From positions 4,774,001 through 4,838,000 of the forward strand of contig NZ_CP082164.1 in the NCBI RefSeq assembly GCF_023101685.1: 64,000 bases of DNA. The letters run 5' to 3'. The notes below the pieces were generated by a model. It was given only the letters and a program-made list of their open reading frames with translations. It searched no databases and had not been told where the DNA came from. This DNA is from Bradyrhizobium sp. 186. GTDB lineage: Bacteria; Pseudomonadota; Alphaproteobacteria; Rhizobiales; Xanthobacteraceae. This document shows positions 1 to 8,316 of this stretch, piece after piece. Within the stretch, counting starts at the first letter, position 1. Every line of letters begins with the position of its first letter. A program made the translations under genes and the position numbers.

Positions 1-1
1 C

Positions 2-172
2 GTCGATACAAGGAAACAGGTCGGCGACCGTGACCATCTCAAGGTGTTTGCAAACTCGGACCTTGCCGATGAGTGGTTCGTGGTGAACGATCCCGAAGGC
101 GTCGTCTTTGAGTACGAGGTCGTAGGCGTTGCAGATGACGAAACCGGGTCGGGACGTCAACGGCATCGCTAG
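2..172 (+). CDS. Small conserved protein, 5' end outside the window
   Basis: The frame is open from the window edge to a TAG and gives 56 residues. It contains VDTRKQVGDRDHLKVF near its start and NDPEGVVFEYEV in the middle. The same two motifs recur at 7,798-7,914 and 8,161-8,316, so this belongs to a small soluble family that I associate with Bradyrhizobium genomes. No function is known to me. The tail after the FEYEV motif is encoded by the 409-bp repeat that starts at 134, so the native C-terminus may have been replaced by repeat sequence. Confidence 0.5.
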   Translation, partial: VDTRKQVGDRDHLKVFANSDLADEWFVVNDPEGVVFEYEVVGVADDETGSGRQRHR

Positions 173-542
173 GACCGAGGCCGACCACCGCATGAAATGA
201 TGCCCGGCCTGCGGGCAATGGTATGACATGCGCGATCTCGGTCAGCTCGCAGAGCACATCCACGACCACAGCGAGATTGAAGTATCGGAAGCTCCGGGGC
301 CGCCGCCGCGAGATGGGTCAGTGAGATCAGGCGCGTGACCAAGGATATTATGCGGCACGCAATCGGTGGCGAAGTCCGCGAACCTTGGAATTTGGAGCGG
401 CAGCTTCCAAGAACCTTGGCGCTATCGCGCTTGCCGACGAACGGGTGGCCCACCTGTTGGCTGTTCCGATGAGCCAAAGCAATGTCCGTTTTGCTTCGCA
501 TTGCAGACGCAACGCGGACATCGAGCTAAGTCCGAAAAGTGC
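134..542 (+). repeat. 409-bp direct repeat, copy 1
   Basis: This stretch aligns without a gap to 8,278-8,686 (constant offset of 8,144). The first 270 bases or so are identical and scattered substitutions appear only in the last third. Both copies follow the 3' end of the same small-protein family, so a gene tail plus its downstream sequence was duplicated. No convincing gene lies inside beyond that tail. Direct repeats of this length could recombine and remove or duplicate the 8.1 kb between them. Confidence 0.85.
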
Positions 543-600
543 CAAATAGGAGACACCCGCAGGAGCGCGTACTTATGGTGTTAGTTCGAGGAGGAGCGCT

Positions 601-870
601 TACACACCCAGATTCATTCTTGCCCAAGTTCGGCGAGAACAGAAAATCACTCTCGGTGAAATGCGGGCCACGGGCCTTCGTCGGCTCCTGTTTATTGCGA
701 AGACTACAAGTGCGCTCACTACGTCAAAGATCAGCGCGGAGCAGTGGCCGGACCATATTCGGTTGTCGCATCTTGAGCCGCTGTTCGTTTGTCAGGTCTG
801 CGGCCACAAAGGCGCCGGCGTCAGGCCACTATTTGATCTGGAACGGATGCCAGAGGCCAATCGACGGCTA
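601..870 (+). pseudogene. Small zinc-ribbon-like protein with two compensating frameshifts
   Basis: In one frame this reads QKITLGEMRATGLRRLL, then loses sense, then resumes as ISAEQWPDHIRLSHLEP followed by FVCQVCGHKGAGVRP. The expected middle segment VYCEDYKCAHYVK is present in the next frame. A one-base loss near 690 and a one-base gain near 729 explain this. The reading frame therefore stays open while about 13 residues, including one cysteine pair, are scrambled. The family pattern (two CxxC-like knuckles before VRPxF) is that of a short rhizobial hypothetical protein. The start is uncertain; an ATG lies at 661. Confidence 0.45.
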
Positions 871-977
871 TGCGCGGAAGATTTTTGGACGAACTCGCCG
901 AAAGCTAATCCCGTTTGCGCGGTCGATGGCGGAAGCAGCGTGATTGCCGAACGAAGCACTGATCGCGCTCAATGTTT

Positions 978-3410
978 TCATCGACGGACGACCTTCAGCG
1001 CAACGCCCTCACCAGTGTGGGGCGAGGGAAACTCGAGATCGCGTACGCTTTCCGCGGCATGCGTGAGGTGGCGGAAAGCAGCTACGTCGGCTGGCTTCCC
1101 GAGCCAATATCCCTGAATTTGATCGCAGAGTTCGGCGCTCAGGAAACCCAGCTCCTCGCTGGTCTCGACACCTTCCGCCAGCACCGGCAGCTTGAGCCCG
1201 CGCCCGATGCCAAGCACCGCGCGAACGATGGTCGCCGCCTGTTCGTTGGTGTCGACCGCCTTGATGAAGGAGCCATCGATCTTGATCTTGTCGAACGGGA
1301 ATGCCCGCAAGTTCGATAGCGACGAGTAACCGGTCCCGAAATCGTCCATCGCGATGCGGACGCCAAGCGCCTTGAGCTGACGCAACGTCGCCAGCGCCCG
1401 GTTGAAGTCGCGGACCAGCGCGGTTTCAGTGATCTCCAGTTCGAGCCGCCCGGGGTTCAGCCCGGTTTGAACAAGGATTCCGTGAACCAGTTGCGTAAAC
1501 TGCGGATTATGCAGTTGCATCGCCGAGACGTTCACGGCGACTCCGAGCGGATTCGTCCAGCCGCTGGCTTCCGCGCATGCCTGTCTAAGCACCCATTCGC
1601 CGATCTGCTGGATCGTTCCACTTTCCTCCGCGACGGGAATGAATAAGGCCGGTGGAACCTGACCGCGCTGCGGATGACGCCATCGCAACAAGGCCTCGAA
1701 GCCGGTGATCTCGCGCGTATCAAGCCGGGCTTGCGGCTGATAGGCCAGTTCAAATTCGTGCCGTGCGATGGCGCTGCGAAGATCGTGCTCAAGCATGCGG
1801 CGATCGCGTGCCTCAACGCCCATCGCGGCTTCAAAGAAGCGATAAACACCGCGGCCGTCGGTTTTGGCGCGATAGAGCGCGGTATCTGCGTGGGTAAGAA
1901 GGCCCCGTCCGTCCCGGGCATCGTTCGGGAAAATCGCTATGCCGATGCTGGTGGAAACGAACGAGGCCGTGGTCGATGATTCGTTTTCGATCCGCAACGC
2001 TTCGGCGACTTTCTCGGCGATGCGGCCTACCGCCGATGGACTGGAGAGGTTTGTCGCGATAATCGCAAATTCATCGCCACCGAGCCGCGCCATCATCTGG
2101 TTCCGTTCTAGAACTGCCGTGACACATTTCGCGACCTTCTTCAGGAGCGCATCACCGGCGGCATGCCCGAACAGATCGTTCACTTCCTTGAAGCGATCAA
2201 GGTCGAGGCAAAGCACTGCAAATGACCGGCCCGAGGCCTGATGCGCTTCGATTTCCTGATCGAGCCGGGCGTTGAAGCTGTTTCGGTTCGGCAAACCCGT
2301 CAAGGCGTCGTGGTGCGCCAGAAAATGAATATGCTCCTCAGCTTTCTTCCGGTCACGCAGATCGCGGACGGCGATGGCATGATGCGGTTGACCGGCGAAA
2401 TCGATCGAGCGAAGGATGAACTCAGCCGGAATGAATTGGCCGTTGACGTCGCGCAATTCAGCCTCGATCCGCTCGCGCGGCCTCGCTACCAGCTTGCGCC
2501 TGACGGACTCCTCGGGCAGGCAGATCGCCAGCGATTCGCCGATCACATCGTCGGGGACATAGCCTGTCAGTTCTGTCAGGCTTGTATTGATTGAAACAAT
2601 CTTGTCGCCGTAGCAGACCAGCAGCCCCTCGGCCGACGCATCGGCGAGACCGCGCATGCGATCGACTTCCAGTTCGGCGCGATGGCGTTCGCGGATATCG
2701 AGCGCAAGACCCGCGCAAGCGAGAAACAGGATCGTCAGCGACGCAAGCGCGACGCCGAGCGCAAGCCAGCCAGCCGGCAGCGCCAGTTCCGATACCACGA
2801 CAGTTGGGTCGGGGATGATCGAAACCGCGCCCATGGCGGTGAAGTGGTGACTGCAGATTGCCAGCGTGAGCAGCACCGCCCCGATAGCCTTCCATTTCAT
2901 CGACCCGTCGCGCAAACCGGCTGGCAGCGCGGTAGCTCCGATCGCTGCCCCCAGCACGATGGAAACGACAACGAGAAAGGGGTCCCACTGTATCCGTCCG
3001 GCGATCTCGAAAGCTGCCATTCCGGTGTAGTGCATCGCTGCGATGCCGCCGCCGACCGTCGCTCCACCGATCCAGCGCCCGGCAGGCACCCTGTTTCCGG
3101 ACGCGATCGAAAGACCCACGCCGGTGAGCAGGATGGCCGCAACGAGCGATAGCAGGGTGAGAATGATGTTGTATCCGCTCGGGATGCCAGGCGAGTACGC
3201 AAGCATGGCGATGAAGTGTGTTGCCCAGATGCCGAAGCCGCATGCGGTGGCGGCGACGCACAACCAGACATCGCGCATGTACCCCGTTGTCTTGCGGACG
3301 TGATTGAGGAAGTTGATCGCCGCGAAAGACGCGAGCGCACATACGAGGGCCGCCAGCACCACCAGTCGCAGGTCATGCTCGTAGGCGATGCAGCTGTATA
3401 TGGTAAACAT
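978..3410 (-). CDS. MHYT-PAS-GGDEF-EAL cyclic-di-GMP signalling protein
   Basis: This is a predicted inner-membrane protein of 810 residues that makes and/or degrades cyclic di-GMP. From the N-terminus it has an MHYT sensor of about seven membrane helices (HFIAML, MHYTGMAAF and HHFTAMGAV are the metal-site motifs), a PAS-like segment, a GGDEF domain with intact RLGGDEFAII, and an EAL domain with intact FEALLRW, DDFGTGYSSL and KIDGSF. Both catalytic signatures look competent. I chose the ATG at 3,410 because MHYT proteins of this type begin MFTIYxC; the frame stays open 79 codons further upstream. The last 20 or so residues look like run-on into a short intergenic repeat. It stands alone, with no operon partners. 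Confidence 0.85.
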   Translation of the reverse strand: MFTIYSCIAYEHDLRLVVLAALVCALASFAAINFLNHVRKTTGYMRDVWLCVAATACGFGIWATHFIAMLAYSPGIPSGYNIILTLLSLVAAILLTGVGLSIASGNRVPAGRWIGGATVGGGIAAMHYTGMAAFEIAGRIQWDPFLVVVSIVLGAAIGATALPAGLRDGSMKWKAIGAVLLTLAICSHHFTAMGAVSIIPDPTVVVSELALPAGWLALGVALASLTILFLACAGLALDIRERHRAELEVDRMRGLADASAEGLLVCYGDKIVSINTSLTELTGYVPDDVIGESLAICLPEESVRRKLVARPRERIEAELRDVNGQFIPAEFILRSIDFAGQPHHAIAVRDLRDRKKAEEHIHFLAHHDALTGLPNRNSFNARLDQEIEAHQASGRSFAVLCLDLDRFKEVNDLFGHAAGDALLKKVAKCVTAVLERNQMMARLGGDEFAIIATNLSSPSAVGRIAEKVAEALRIENESSTTASFVSTSIGIAIFPNDARDGRGLLTHADTALYRAKTDGRGVYRFFEAAMGVEARDRRMLEHDLRSAIARHEFELAYQPQARLDTREITGFEALLRWRHPQRGQVPPALFIPVAEESGTIQQIGEWVLRQACAEASGWTNPLGVAVNVSAMQLHNPQFTQLVHGILVQTGLNPGRLELEITETALVRDFNRALATLRQLKALGVRIAMDDFGTGYSSLSNLRAFPFDKIKIDGSFIKAVDTNEQAATIVRAVLGIGRGLKLPVLAEGVETSEELGFLSAELCDQIQGYWLGKPADVAAFRHLTHAAESVRDLEFPSPHTGEGVALKVVRR

Positions 3411-3930
3411 GCGGATGGCGCCCCCGTGATATATCTTGGTAAGTGCAATTCCATCCGAATCGTGCTGTCGCAACCGTTGCGCAATGCTGAATACGGCTGA
3501 CGCAATCGACACTATGGTTATTTTCTCCCTGACATAACCCGCCGCCCGTTCGTCGATTGAACAGTCAACGATCCGATAAGGACGGAATTCTTGACCTGCA
3601 CGGGTAGGCTCGATTTCGGCCAGCCTAGTCGAGGGCAACGTGGTCACATCAGCGTCAGGCCGGGTGGAGGTCTGCCGTTGCGATTTGACGATTCAAAAGG
3701 CCATGGTCTGTAAATGAAAGAGGCCGCGAACTGATGGGTGGATGGCCCTGAGGCGGGACTCCGGAAGAGGGTTTGTTCGGACCCCTAACCAGCCGGAACA
3801 GCATCCTTCCCTTTGGGGACCGCTCGGCAAGGTGGAGAAATTAATCCACGGCCCGGCTGCGCGGTAAGTACGCATTTCTACGAACCGTAATCCCACGGGG
3901 TCAGCACCGCTCTCTCGAGAGCGCATCGTG

Positions 3931-3967
3931 ATCAAAAGGGGCCACTGTTAAAAATCAAAAGGGACCA
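3931..3967. repeat. Paired 14-bp repeats resembling an insertion-sequence end
   Basis: ATCAAAAGGGGCCA at 3,931 and ATCAAAAGGGACCA at 3,954 match at 13 of 14 bases and are 23 bases apart. IS21-family ends carry several such tandem terminal repeats with an AAAAGGGG core. No istA or istB gene is nearby, so this would be a solo end left by deletion. The family assignment is from memory of the consensus. Confidence 0.35.
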
Positions 3968-4224
3968 TTCACCAACTTATTGAGTGGAAAGGGGTCAGAT
4001 CGGCAACTTAGAACCTTTCCTGAACTTCTCAGGTAGCCGCACGACTTACCGAGTGTCTGTTGCGGGTCAATCACGCCGATTTTGTCATATCCGCTATACG
4101 TCCGGTTACCGGCTGATCTCGGACATCGGTCGCAAGGCCAAAGCCGCCCGGACATGAGCGCGTGGTGGTGGCGATAGGCAGCACCGCCTCAGTGTTGACA
4201 GATGCTATCGCGCGAGAGTGGCCC

Positions 4225-4428
4225 TCAAACGCCAAACGAGTGCCTGATCTCCCTCAGCATCGACACTTCCTTCGCCATCAACCCGGTCGGCCGCCCCGTG
4301 GATTTAAAGATGACTTTGATCTCCTCGATGGCCTTTTGCGTATCAGGATGATCGAGGTCGATGCTCCGCAATTCATCTAGAGTGTGAGCCACCAAATCAC
4401 GGGCAACTACTGAAGCGGATGAAGGAGA
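4225..4428 (-). pseudogene. Gene fragment, function unknown
   Basis: An open minus-strand segment encodes about 65 residues ending in IRHSFGV and a TGA, with a helix-rich stretch DELRSIDLDHPDTQKAIEEI. There is no start codon with a ribosome-binding site, and the 5' part is missing. The composition looks genuinely coding rather than an antisense shadow. I do not recognise the family. Confidence 0.3.
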
Positions 4429-4529
4429 AGCGCGCCGTGCTCGACGGCGTCGCAGCGGAACTGCGGCGGATCATCGGCGAGCCTGCACCAACGAGCCAAG
4501 CGGAAACCGAACTGCGTCTCGTAGCCTGA
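4419..4529 (+). pseudogene. 3' tail of an unidentified gene
   Basis: A plus-strand frame encodes LLKRMKEKRAVLDGVAAELR and continues to a TGA after another 20 or so residues. It is a charged helical C-terminus without any visible upstream body. It could be the end of a recombinase or DNA-binding gene lost by deletion, but the sequence is too short to assign. Confidence 0.3.
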
Positions 4530-4802
4530 GCTTTCTGGAAGCCCGATCCCATTCCTTCGCGGCGCTAGGTTCTAGCGCCGCTGAGACGCCGTGAAGCGCG
4601 CCTTAACTTCGCCAAGTCTTGGCGCTCAGGTAGGACCATTGAGGCCGCCGACCTGACCCTAGACGGCCTCACAGCGCTTCGGCGCTGCAACGCGGCATGG
4701 CGAGGCAAGGCAAGGCAAGGATTTCGACCTTGCCGGCTCTTAAGGCGAGCGTGGTCAGGGCCAAGGGCCCAAGGTCTCCCTCAAACCGATGGAGACCCAA
4801 AG

Positions 4803-5063
4803 ATGGAAGAACTACAGGAGCATTTCGTCGAAGTGCTGAGACAGTGCATCGATGACGGGATGAAGCTGCCCTTCATTCTATGCGCCATGAGCCCCAACGG
4901 CAGTGTGCTGGTGACGCGGATTAATGAAGGTCGCGGACCGGACACGCTGGCGCAGCACGTTGAGGACAATGCCTTCAAGACGCCCATCAACGTGGTGGTG
5001 GTTGACCATGATGGCGAGGCGGCGCGGGTGGTAATCAGACCTGGCGAGATCAGCTATCAATAA
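4803..5063 (+). CDS. Conserved hypothetical protein, 86 residues
   Basis: This is a small soluble protein with an alternating hydrophobic pattern (FILCAMSPNGSVLVTRI, then INVVVVDHDGEAARVVI) that suggests a compact alpha/beta fold. The start ATG is preceded by GGAGA at good spacing and the gene ends just before a strong hairpin. I recognise it as a type common in Bradyrhizobium accessory DNA but know no function. Neighbouring relics make transfer with a mobile segment likely. Confidence 0.65.
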   Translation: MEELQEHFVEVLRQCIDDGMKLPFILCAMSPNGSVLVTRINEGRGPDTLAQHVEDNAFKTPINVVVVDHDGEAARVVIRPGEISYQ

Positions 5064-5080
5064 GCCGCCCATCAAACGAC

Positions 5081-5115
5081 AAGCCCGGTCAGCAAGAAGT
5101 TGGCCGGGCTTTCCT
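5081..5115 (+). terminator. Intrinsic terminator after the 86-residue gene
   Basis: AAGCCCGG at 5,081 pairs with CCGGGCTT at 5,104, followed by TTCCTTT. It lies 18 bases after the stop at 5,063. The symmetric A and T flanks could let it also work for the convergent gene ending at 5,244. Confidence 0.7.
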
Positions 5116-5243
5116 TTGAAACACACTGAAACGCGCTATTTGGCCGCTGATGCGTTCGCACGATCGCCGCTGTGTTCGCGCGCGGAGCCGGAATTAACGC
5201 ACGCGTGGGACGCGCTGCAAGCGCTCGAGGCGGAACGCGAGGG

Positions 5244-5450
5244 TTATCCAATCCCGGTCTTGTCGAGTTCCTGCTGAACGACATGCGCGTGCTCAAGCAT
5301 TTCGTCGAGCTTGCATTCGATCTGGCGTTTGAGGTCGGCATCGGTGACGCCTATTGCGGCGTCACGCGCGCGCTGCGTGGCTTCGGTTATCTCGGCGAGC
5401 AGTTTCTCTAGCTCTTGCTTCTTCTCGTAGACGGTCTGTTGCTTACCCAT
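5244..5450 (-). CDS. Small coiled-coil protein, 68 residues
   Basis: The sequence is almost entirely charged amphipathic helix (QELEKLLAEITEATQRARDA and LKRQIECKLDEMLEHAHVV), as expected for a short helical hairpin or coiled coil. No signal peptide or membrane segment is seen. It is convergent with the gene at 4,803. The function is unknown. Confidence 0.6.
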   Translation of the reverse strand: MGKQQTVYEKKQELEKLLAEITEATQRARDAAIGVTDADLKRQIECKLDEMLEHAHVVQQELDKTGIG

Positions 5451-5708
5451 TCGGGCCTCCAGCTAGCGCCCATGCCCACATCAAAAGGTAGGTGCCATTG
5501 CGGCACCAATCAGGCCACATGCCCATCTTTTCGCTCAGCCCTGCCGCCATCGTTGATTTTTCGCCCAACGTGGCGTGCTCGGGCGGCAGATAATCCGGTG
5601 GGCTAGTGATGGTCCCGTCTTGCGGCGGCCGAAGCCCTGCTGCTGGTAGTCGAGCGCGGCGGCCCGACCCATGTTCGCCAGGATTGGCATCCGTGATAGA
5701 CAGGGTCC

Positions 5709-6235
5709 ATGTGCAATCTCTACAGCGTCACCACGAACCAAGAGGCGATCCGCGCTCTGTTTCGCGTGGTCAACCGCTATGTCGGCAATCTGCCGCCGAT
5801 GCCGGGCATGTTTCCGGACTATCCGGCTCCGGTGATCCGCAACAACGACGCAGGCCGTGAGATGATGTTGATGCGGTGGGGCATGCCATCGCCGCCGCGT
5901 ACCGGCGGGCCGCCCGTCACCAACATCCGCAACACGTCATCGCCCCATTGGCGCGGCTGGCTCAAGCCAGAGCACCGTTGCTTGGTCCCGGCGAACAGCT
6001 TTGCCGAGTATGCGCCAGAGGCGAACCCCGACACCAAGAAAAAGGATGTCGTGTGGTTCGCACTCAATGAGGAGCGCCCGCTGTTCGCGTTTGGGGGCAT
6101 CTGGACCGAGTTCAAAGGCGATCGGGGTACCAAGTCCAAGCCAATCCCCGGTCCACACTTGGTCTACGGCTTTCTAACGACCTCGCCGAACGGGGTGGTT
6201 GAGCCGATCCACCCGAAGGCCATGCCGGTGATCCT
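5709..6235 (+). pseudogene. SRAP-domain (HMCES/YedK-like) protein, 5' part, split by an IS
   Basis: SRAP proteins bind abasic sites in single-stranded DNA and cross-link to them through Cys2. Here the protein starts MCNLYS, so the catalytic Cys2 is present after removal of Met1. Also present are the WGMPSPP, NIRNTSSPHWRGW, RCLVPANSFAEY and HPKAMPVIL motifs expected in order. The coding frame is cut inside codon 176 by the IS3-family element at 6,236. The truncated product would end a few residues into the IS. The remaining 46 codons lie at 7,517-7,655. Confidence 0.85.
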
Positions 6236-6319
6236 AGAGCCGGCTCCGCAAATTTGAACAGGTCGATAAGTGGAATTTCTGCCTGACAACGGCGATAATC
6301 GCCGCGAGCAGGAGAGACC

Positions 6320-6628
6320 ATGAGCAAACGACCGCGCCGGAACCACACACCGGCTTTCAAGGCGAAGGTGGCGCTTGCCGCCGTCAAGGGCGACCGGACG
6401 ATAGCCCAACTGGCCGAACACTTTGATGTCCACCCCAATCAGATTACGGCCTGGAAGGCCCAGTTGGAGGGCGGTGCTTCCGGAGTTTTCGGATCGGGGA
6501 ACACGGCGCCGTCCGCGCCTGCGATCGACGTGAAGTCGCTGCACGCCAAGATCGGGGAGCTGACGCTGGAGAACGATTTTTTAGAAGGCGCGCTCACCAA
6601 GGCGGGATTGCTGAGCGCAAAGCGATGA
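6320..6628 (+). CDS. IS3-family OrfA (DNA-binding helix-turn-helix protein)
   Basis: This 102-residue protein has an N-terminal helix-turn-helix (TPAFKAKVALAAVKGDRTIA, then LAEHFDVHPNQITAWKAQL) and a leucine-rich C-terminal helix ([20 protein letters not shown]). This is the usual OrfA layout for binding the IS ends and multimerising. It begins at an ATG after AGGAGAG. Its TGA overlaps the ATG of orfB (ATGA), so the two are translationally coupled or joined by frameshifting. Confidence 0.9.
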   Translation: MSKRPRRNHTPAFKAKVALAAVKGDRTIAQLAEHFDVHPNQITAWKAQLEGGASGVFGSGNTAPSAPAIDVKSLHAKIGELTLENDFLEGALTKAGLLSAKR

Positions 6629-7452
6629 TCGACCGTAAGCACGATCTGTCGATCACCAAGCAAGCAGAGATTTTGAAGGTCAGCCGCGGCAGCGTCTACT
6701 ATCTGCCGCGGCCGGTTTCTTCTGCCGACCTCGAGATCATGCGGCAGCTCGATCGGCTGCACCTGGAGTATCCCTTCGCCGGTTCGCGTATGTTGCGAGG
6801 CCTGTTGGCTTTGCAAGGGTGCAAGATCGGCCGCCGGCATGTGAAGACGCTCATGCGGCGGATGGGGATAGAAGCGCTCTATCGCCGTCCGCGCACCACG
6901 AAGCCCGAACCCGGCCACAAGATCTATCCGTATCTGCTGCGCGGCATCGAGATCACGCGGCCGAACCAGGTCTGGGCGATGGACATCACCTACATTCCAA
7001 TGGCGCAGGGCTTCGTCTATCTCACCGTGGTGCTGGACTGGGCGACACGTCGTGTCCTGTCGTGGCGGCTGTCGATCACGATGGAGGCGGCCTTCTGCGT
7101 CGAGACGCTGGAGGATGCTCTCGCGCGTCACGGCAGGCCGGACATCTTCAACACCGACCAAGGCTCGCAGTTCACTGGTGCGGCCTTCACCGGCGTTCTC
7201 GCCGACAACGGCATCGCCATCAGCATGGATGGCAAAGGAGCCTGGCGCGACAACGTGTTCGTTGAGAGACTGTGGAAAAGCGTCAAATACGAGGAGGTCT
7301 ATCTGCGAGCCTACGAAACCGTCAGTGAGGCGCGACATTCGATTGGCCGGTATCTCGACTTTTACAACGGACAACGACCACATTCGAGCCTTGACGACCG
7401 CACCCCGGATCAAGCCTACTTCGATCTTCCTCCGCTCCGCGCGGCGGCCTAA
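6625..7452 (+). CDS. IS3-family OrfB transposase (DDE integrase core)
   Basis: This 275-residue transposase has the retroviral-integrase-like core. The catalytic triad is visible as D120 in AMDITY, D178 in NTDQGSQF and E214 in VFVERLWKS, with 35 residues between the last two. The HTH_21-like N-terminal segment and the C-terminal [10 protein letters not shown] motif are also present. No frameshift or premature stop is seen, so the element could be active. Confidence 0.93.
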   Translation: MIDRKHDLSITKQAEILKVSRGSVYYLPRPVSSADLEIMRQLDRLHLEYPFAGSRMLRGLLALQGCKIGRRHVKTLMRRMGIEALYRRPRTTKPEPGHKIYPYLLRGIEITRPNQVWAMDITYIPMAQGFVYLTVVLDWATRRVLSWRLSITMEAAFCVETLEDALARHGRPDIFNTDQGSQFTGAAFTGVLADNGIAISMDGKGAWRDNVFVERLWKSVKYEEVYLRAYETVSEARHSIGRYLDFYNGQRPHSSLDDRTPDQAYFDLPPLRAAA

Positions 7453-7516
7453 CCCCGGCAGAAGCTCCACCTATCGACGCGGAGATTCTGTTCAGACAAC
7501 CGGGGCCAGCTCTCCT

Positions 7517-7655
7517 CACGACCGACGAGGAGCGCGACGTTTGGATGCGCGCGCCGTGGGACGAAGCGAAGTCGTTGCAGCGACCGCTGCCGGACGAAGC
7601 GTTGAGGATCGTCGCACGGGGCGAGGATAAGGAAGACAAGGCCGCCGCCGCGTGA
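7517..7655 (+). pseudogene. SRAP-domain protein, 3' part
   Basis: This encodes the last 46 residues ([20 protein letters not shown] and onward) of the SRAP protein begun at 5,709. Removing the IS and one CCT copy joins the two parts in frame to a 221-residue protein, ...MPVIL-TTDEE.... The lost segment follows the catalytic HPKAMPVIL strand. Confidence 0.8.
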
Positions 7656-7687
7656 CCGATAGCGTGGTCGAACTGGGAGGCCCGACG

Positions 7688-7801
7688 ATGTTTGCCCGGA
7701 TCGGCGTCATGAAAGCATTGAACCGGGGCCACGTTCGGGAGTTTAACCTATCTCTCAAGGACCCTCACTGGGGACGCCGCAAGCTGGCGCGAGATCGATG
7801 A
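7688..7801 (+). CDS. Very small basic protein, 37 residues
   Basis: The ORF encodes MFARIGVMKALNRGHVREF and ends DPHWGRRKLARDR. The basic WGRRKLxRDR tail is a pattern I associate with tiny conserved Bradyrhizobium proteins. Its TGA overlaps the ATG of the next gene (ATGA), which supports translation of both. Function unknown. Confidence 0.5.
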   Translation: MFARIGVMKALNRGHVREFNLSLKDPHWGRRKLARDR

Positions 7802-7914
7802 AAACGGTTTGGATTTACGTCGATACCAGCAAACAGGTTGGCGATGTTGATCATCTCAAGGTGTTCGCAAGCCCGGGCCTTGCCGATGAGTGGTTAGAGG
7901 AGAACTCCAACTAG
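7798..7914 (+). CDS. Small protein of the VDTxKQVGD family, 38 residues
   Basis: The product begins MKTVWIYVDTSKQVGD and ends ADEWLEENSN. It matches the family seen at 2-172 but stops where the longer members continue with NDPEGVVFEYEV, so it may be a naturally short or truncated member. The start overlaps the stop of the preceding gene by four bases, and the next gene begins 11 bases downstream. Function unknown. Confidence 0.5.
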   Translation: MKTVWIYVDTSKQVGDVDHLKVFASPGLADEWLEENSN

Positions 7915-7925
7915 CGGGGAGCGAA

Positions 7926-8117
7926 ATGGCTGAAAGAATCGATGTCGAGGTTACCGGCAAATCGCAGTTTGAAGTCGCCTACGAGATGGCGAGATTCATT
8001 CTCATCAACATGGAAGGTCGTCAGGTGAAAAGCATAAAGCGGCAAGAGTTGTTGCATTTGGTAGCTGACTGCATCGAGACCTTGCGCGGCATCAAGGTCA
8101 GGGAGATTGTCAGCTAA
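7926..8117 (+). CDS. Small hypothetical protein, 63 residues
   Basis: The ATG at 7,926 follows a GGGGAG ribosome-binding site and gives MAERIDVEVTGKSQFEVAYE onward. The frame also stays open further upstream, but that start lacks a good site. The protein is mixed alpha/beta with a repeated basic stretch (QVKSIKRQELL). It sits third in a run of tiny genes that are probably cotranscribed. I do not recognise a domain. Confidence 0.55.
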   Translation: MAERIDVEVTGKSQFEVAYEMARFILINMEGRQVKSIKRQELLHLVADCIETLRGIKVREIVS

Positions 8118-8160
8118 AAAGTGAGGCTGGCACTCCTGGCAGGGTCCAAGCCTGCTCTTG

Positions 8161-8316
8161 TCCGCACAAGCAAGCAAGTTGGCGACAAGGTTTGCGAGCG
8201 AGGACGCCGCCGAAAAATGGTTCATGGTGAACGATCCTGAAGGTGTCGTGTTTGAATACGAGATCAAAGGCGTTGTAGATGACGAAACCGGGTCGGGACG
8301 TCAACGGCATCGCTAG
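8161..8316 (+). pseudogene. Degenerate copy of the VDTxKQVGD small protein
   Basis: SKQVGDK appears in one frame and FASEDAAEKWFMVNDPEGVV continues in another, so the family's VDHLK segment has been lost with a frameshift. The tail after the FEYEI motif is the same as in the copy at 2-172 and enters the 409-bp repeat at 8,278. Confidence 0.55.

Larger units (their letters stand above)
3411..4802. other. 1.4-kb stretch without an intact gene
   Basis: No complete gene is visible here. The stretch holds the upstream region of the cyclic-di-GMP gene, an IS21-like terminal relic near 3,931-3,967, a minus-strand gene fragment (4,225-4,428), a plus-strand gene tail (4,419-4,529), and the leader of the gene at 4,803. 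It reads as repeatedly rearranged DNA. Confidence 0.6.
6236..7513 (+). mobile_element. Complete IS3-family insertion sequence, 1,278 bp
   Basis: The left end begins AGAGCCGGCTCCG and the right end, read in reverse, begins AGAGCTGGCCCCG. Both continue with TGAACAG and a TCGATARGTGGA block, so the inverted repeats are imperfect and about 50 bases long with gaps. The flanking CCT is present on both sides (6,233-6,235 and 7,514-7,516), a 3-bp target duplication typical of several IS3 subgroups. Two overlapping genes, orfA and orfB, fill the interior. The element looks intact and recently inserted. Confidence 0.85.

Noticed and set aside
4162..4380. 72-codon plus-strand frame
   Set aside because: The opposite strand in the same place reads as a more protein-like fragment, so this frame is taken as its shadow.
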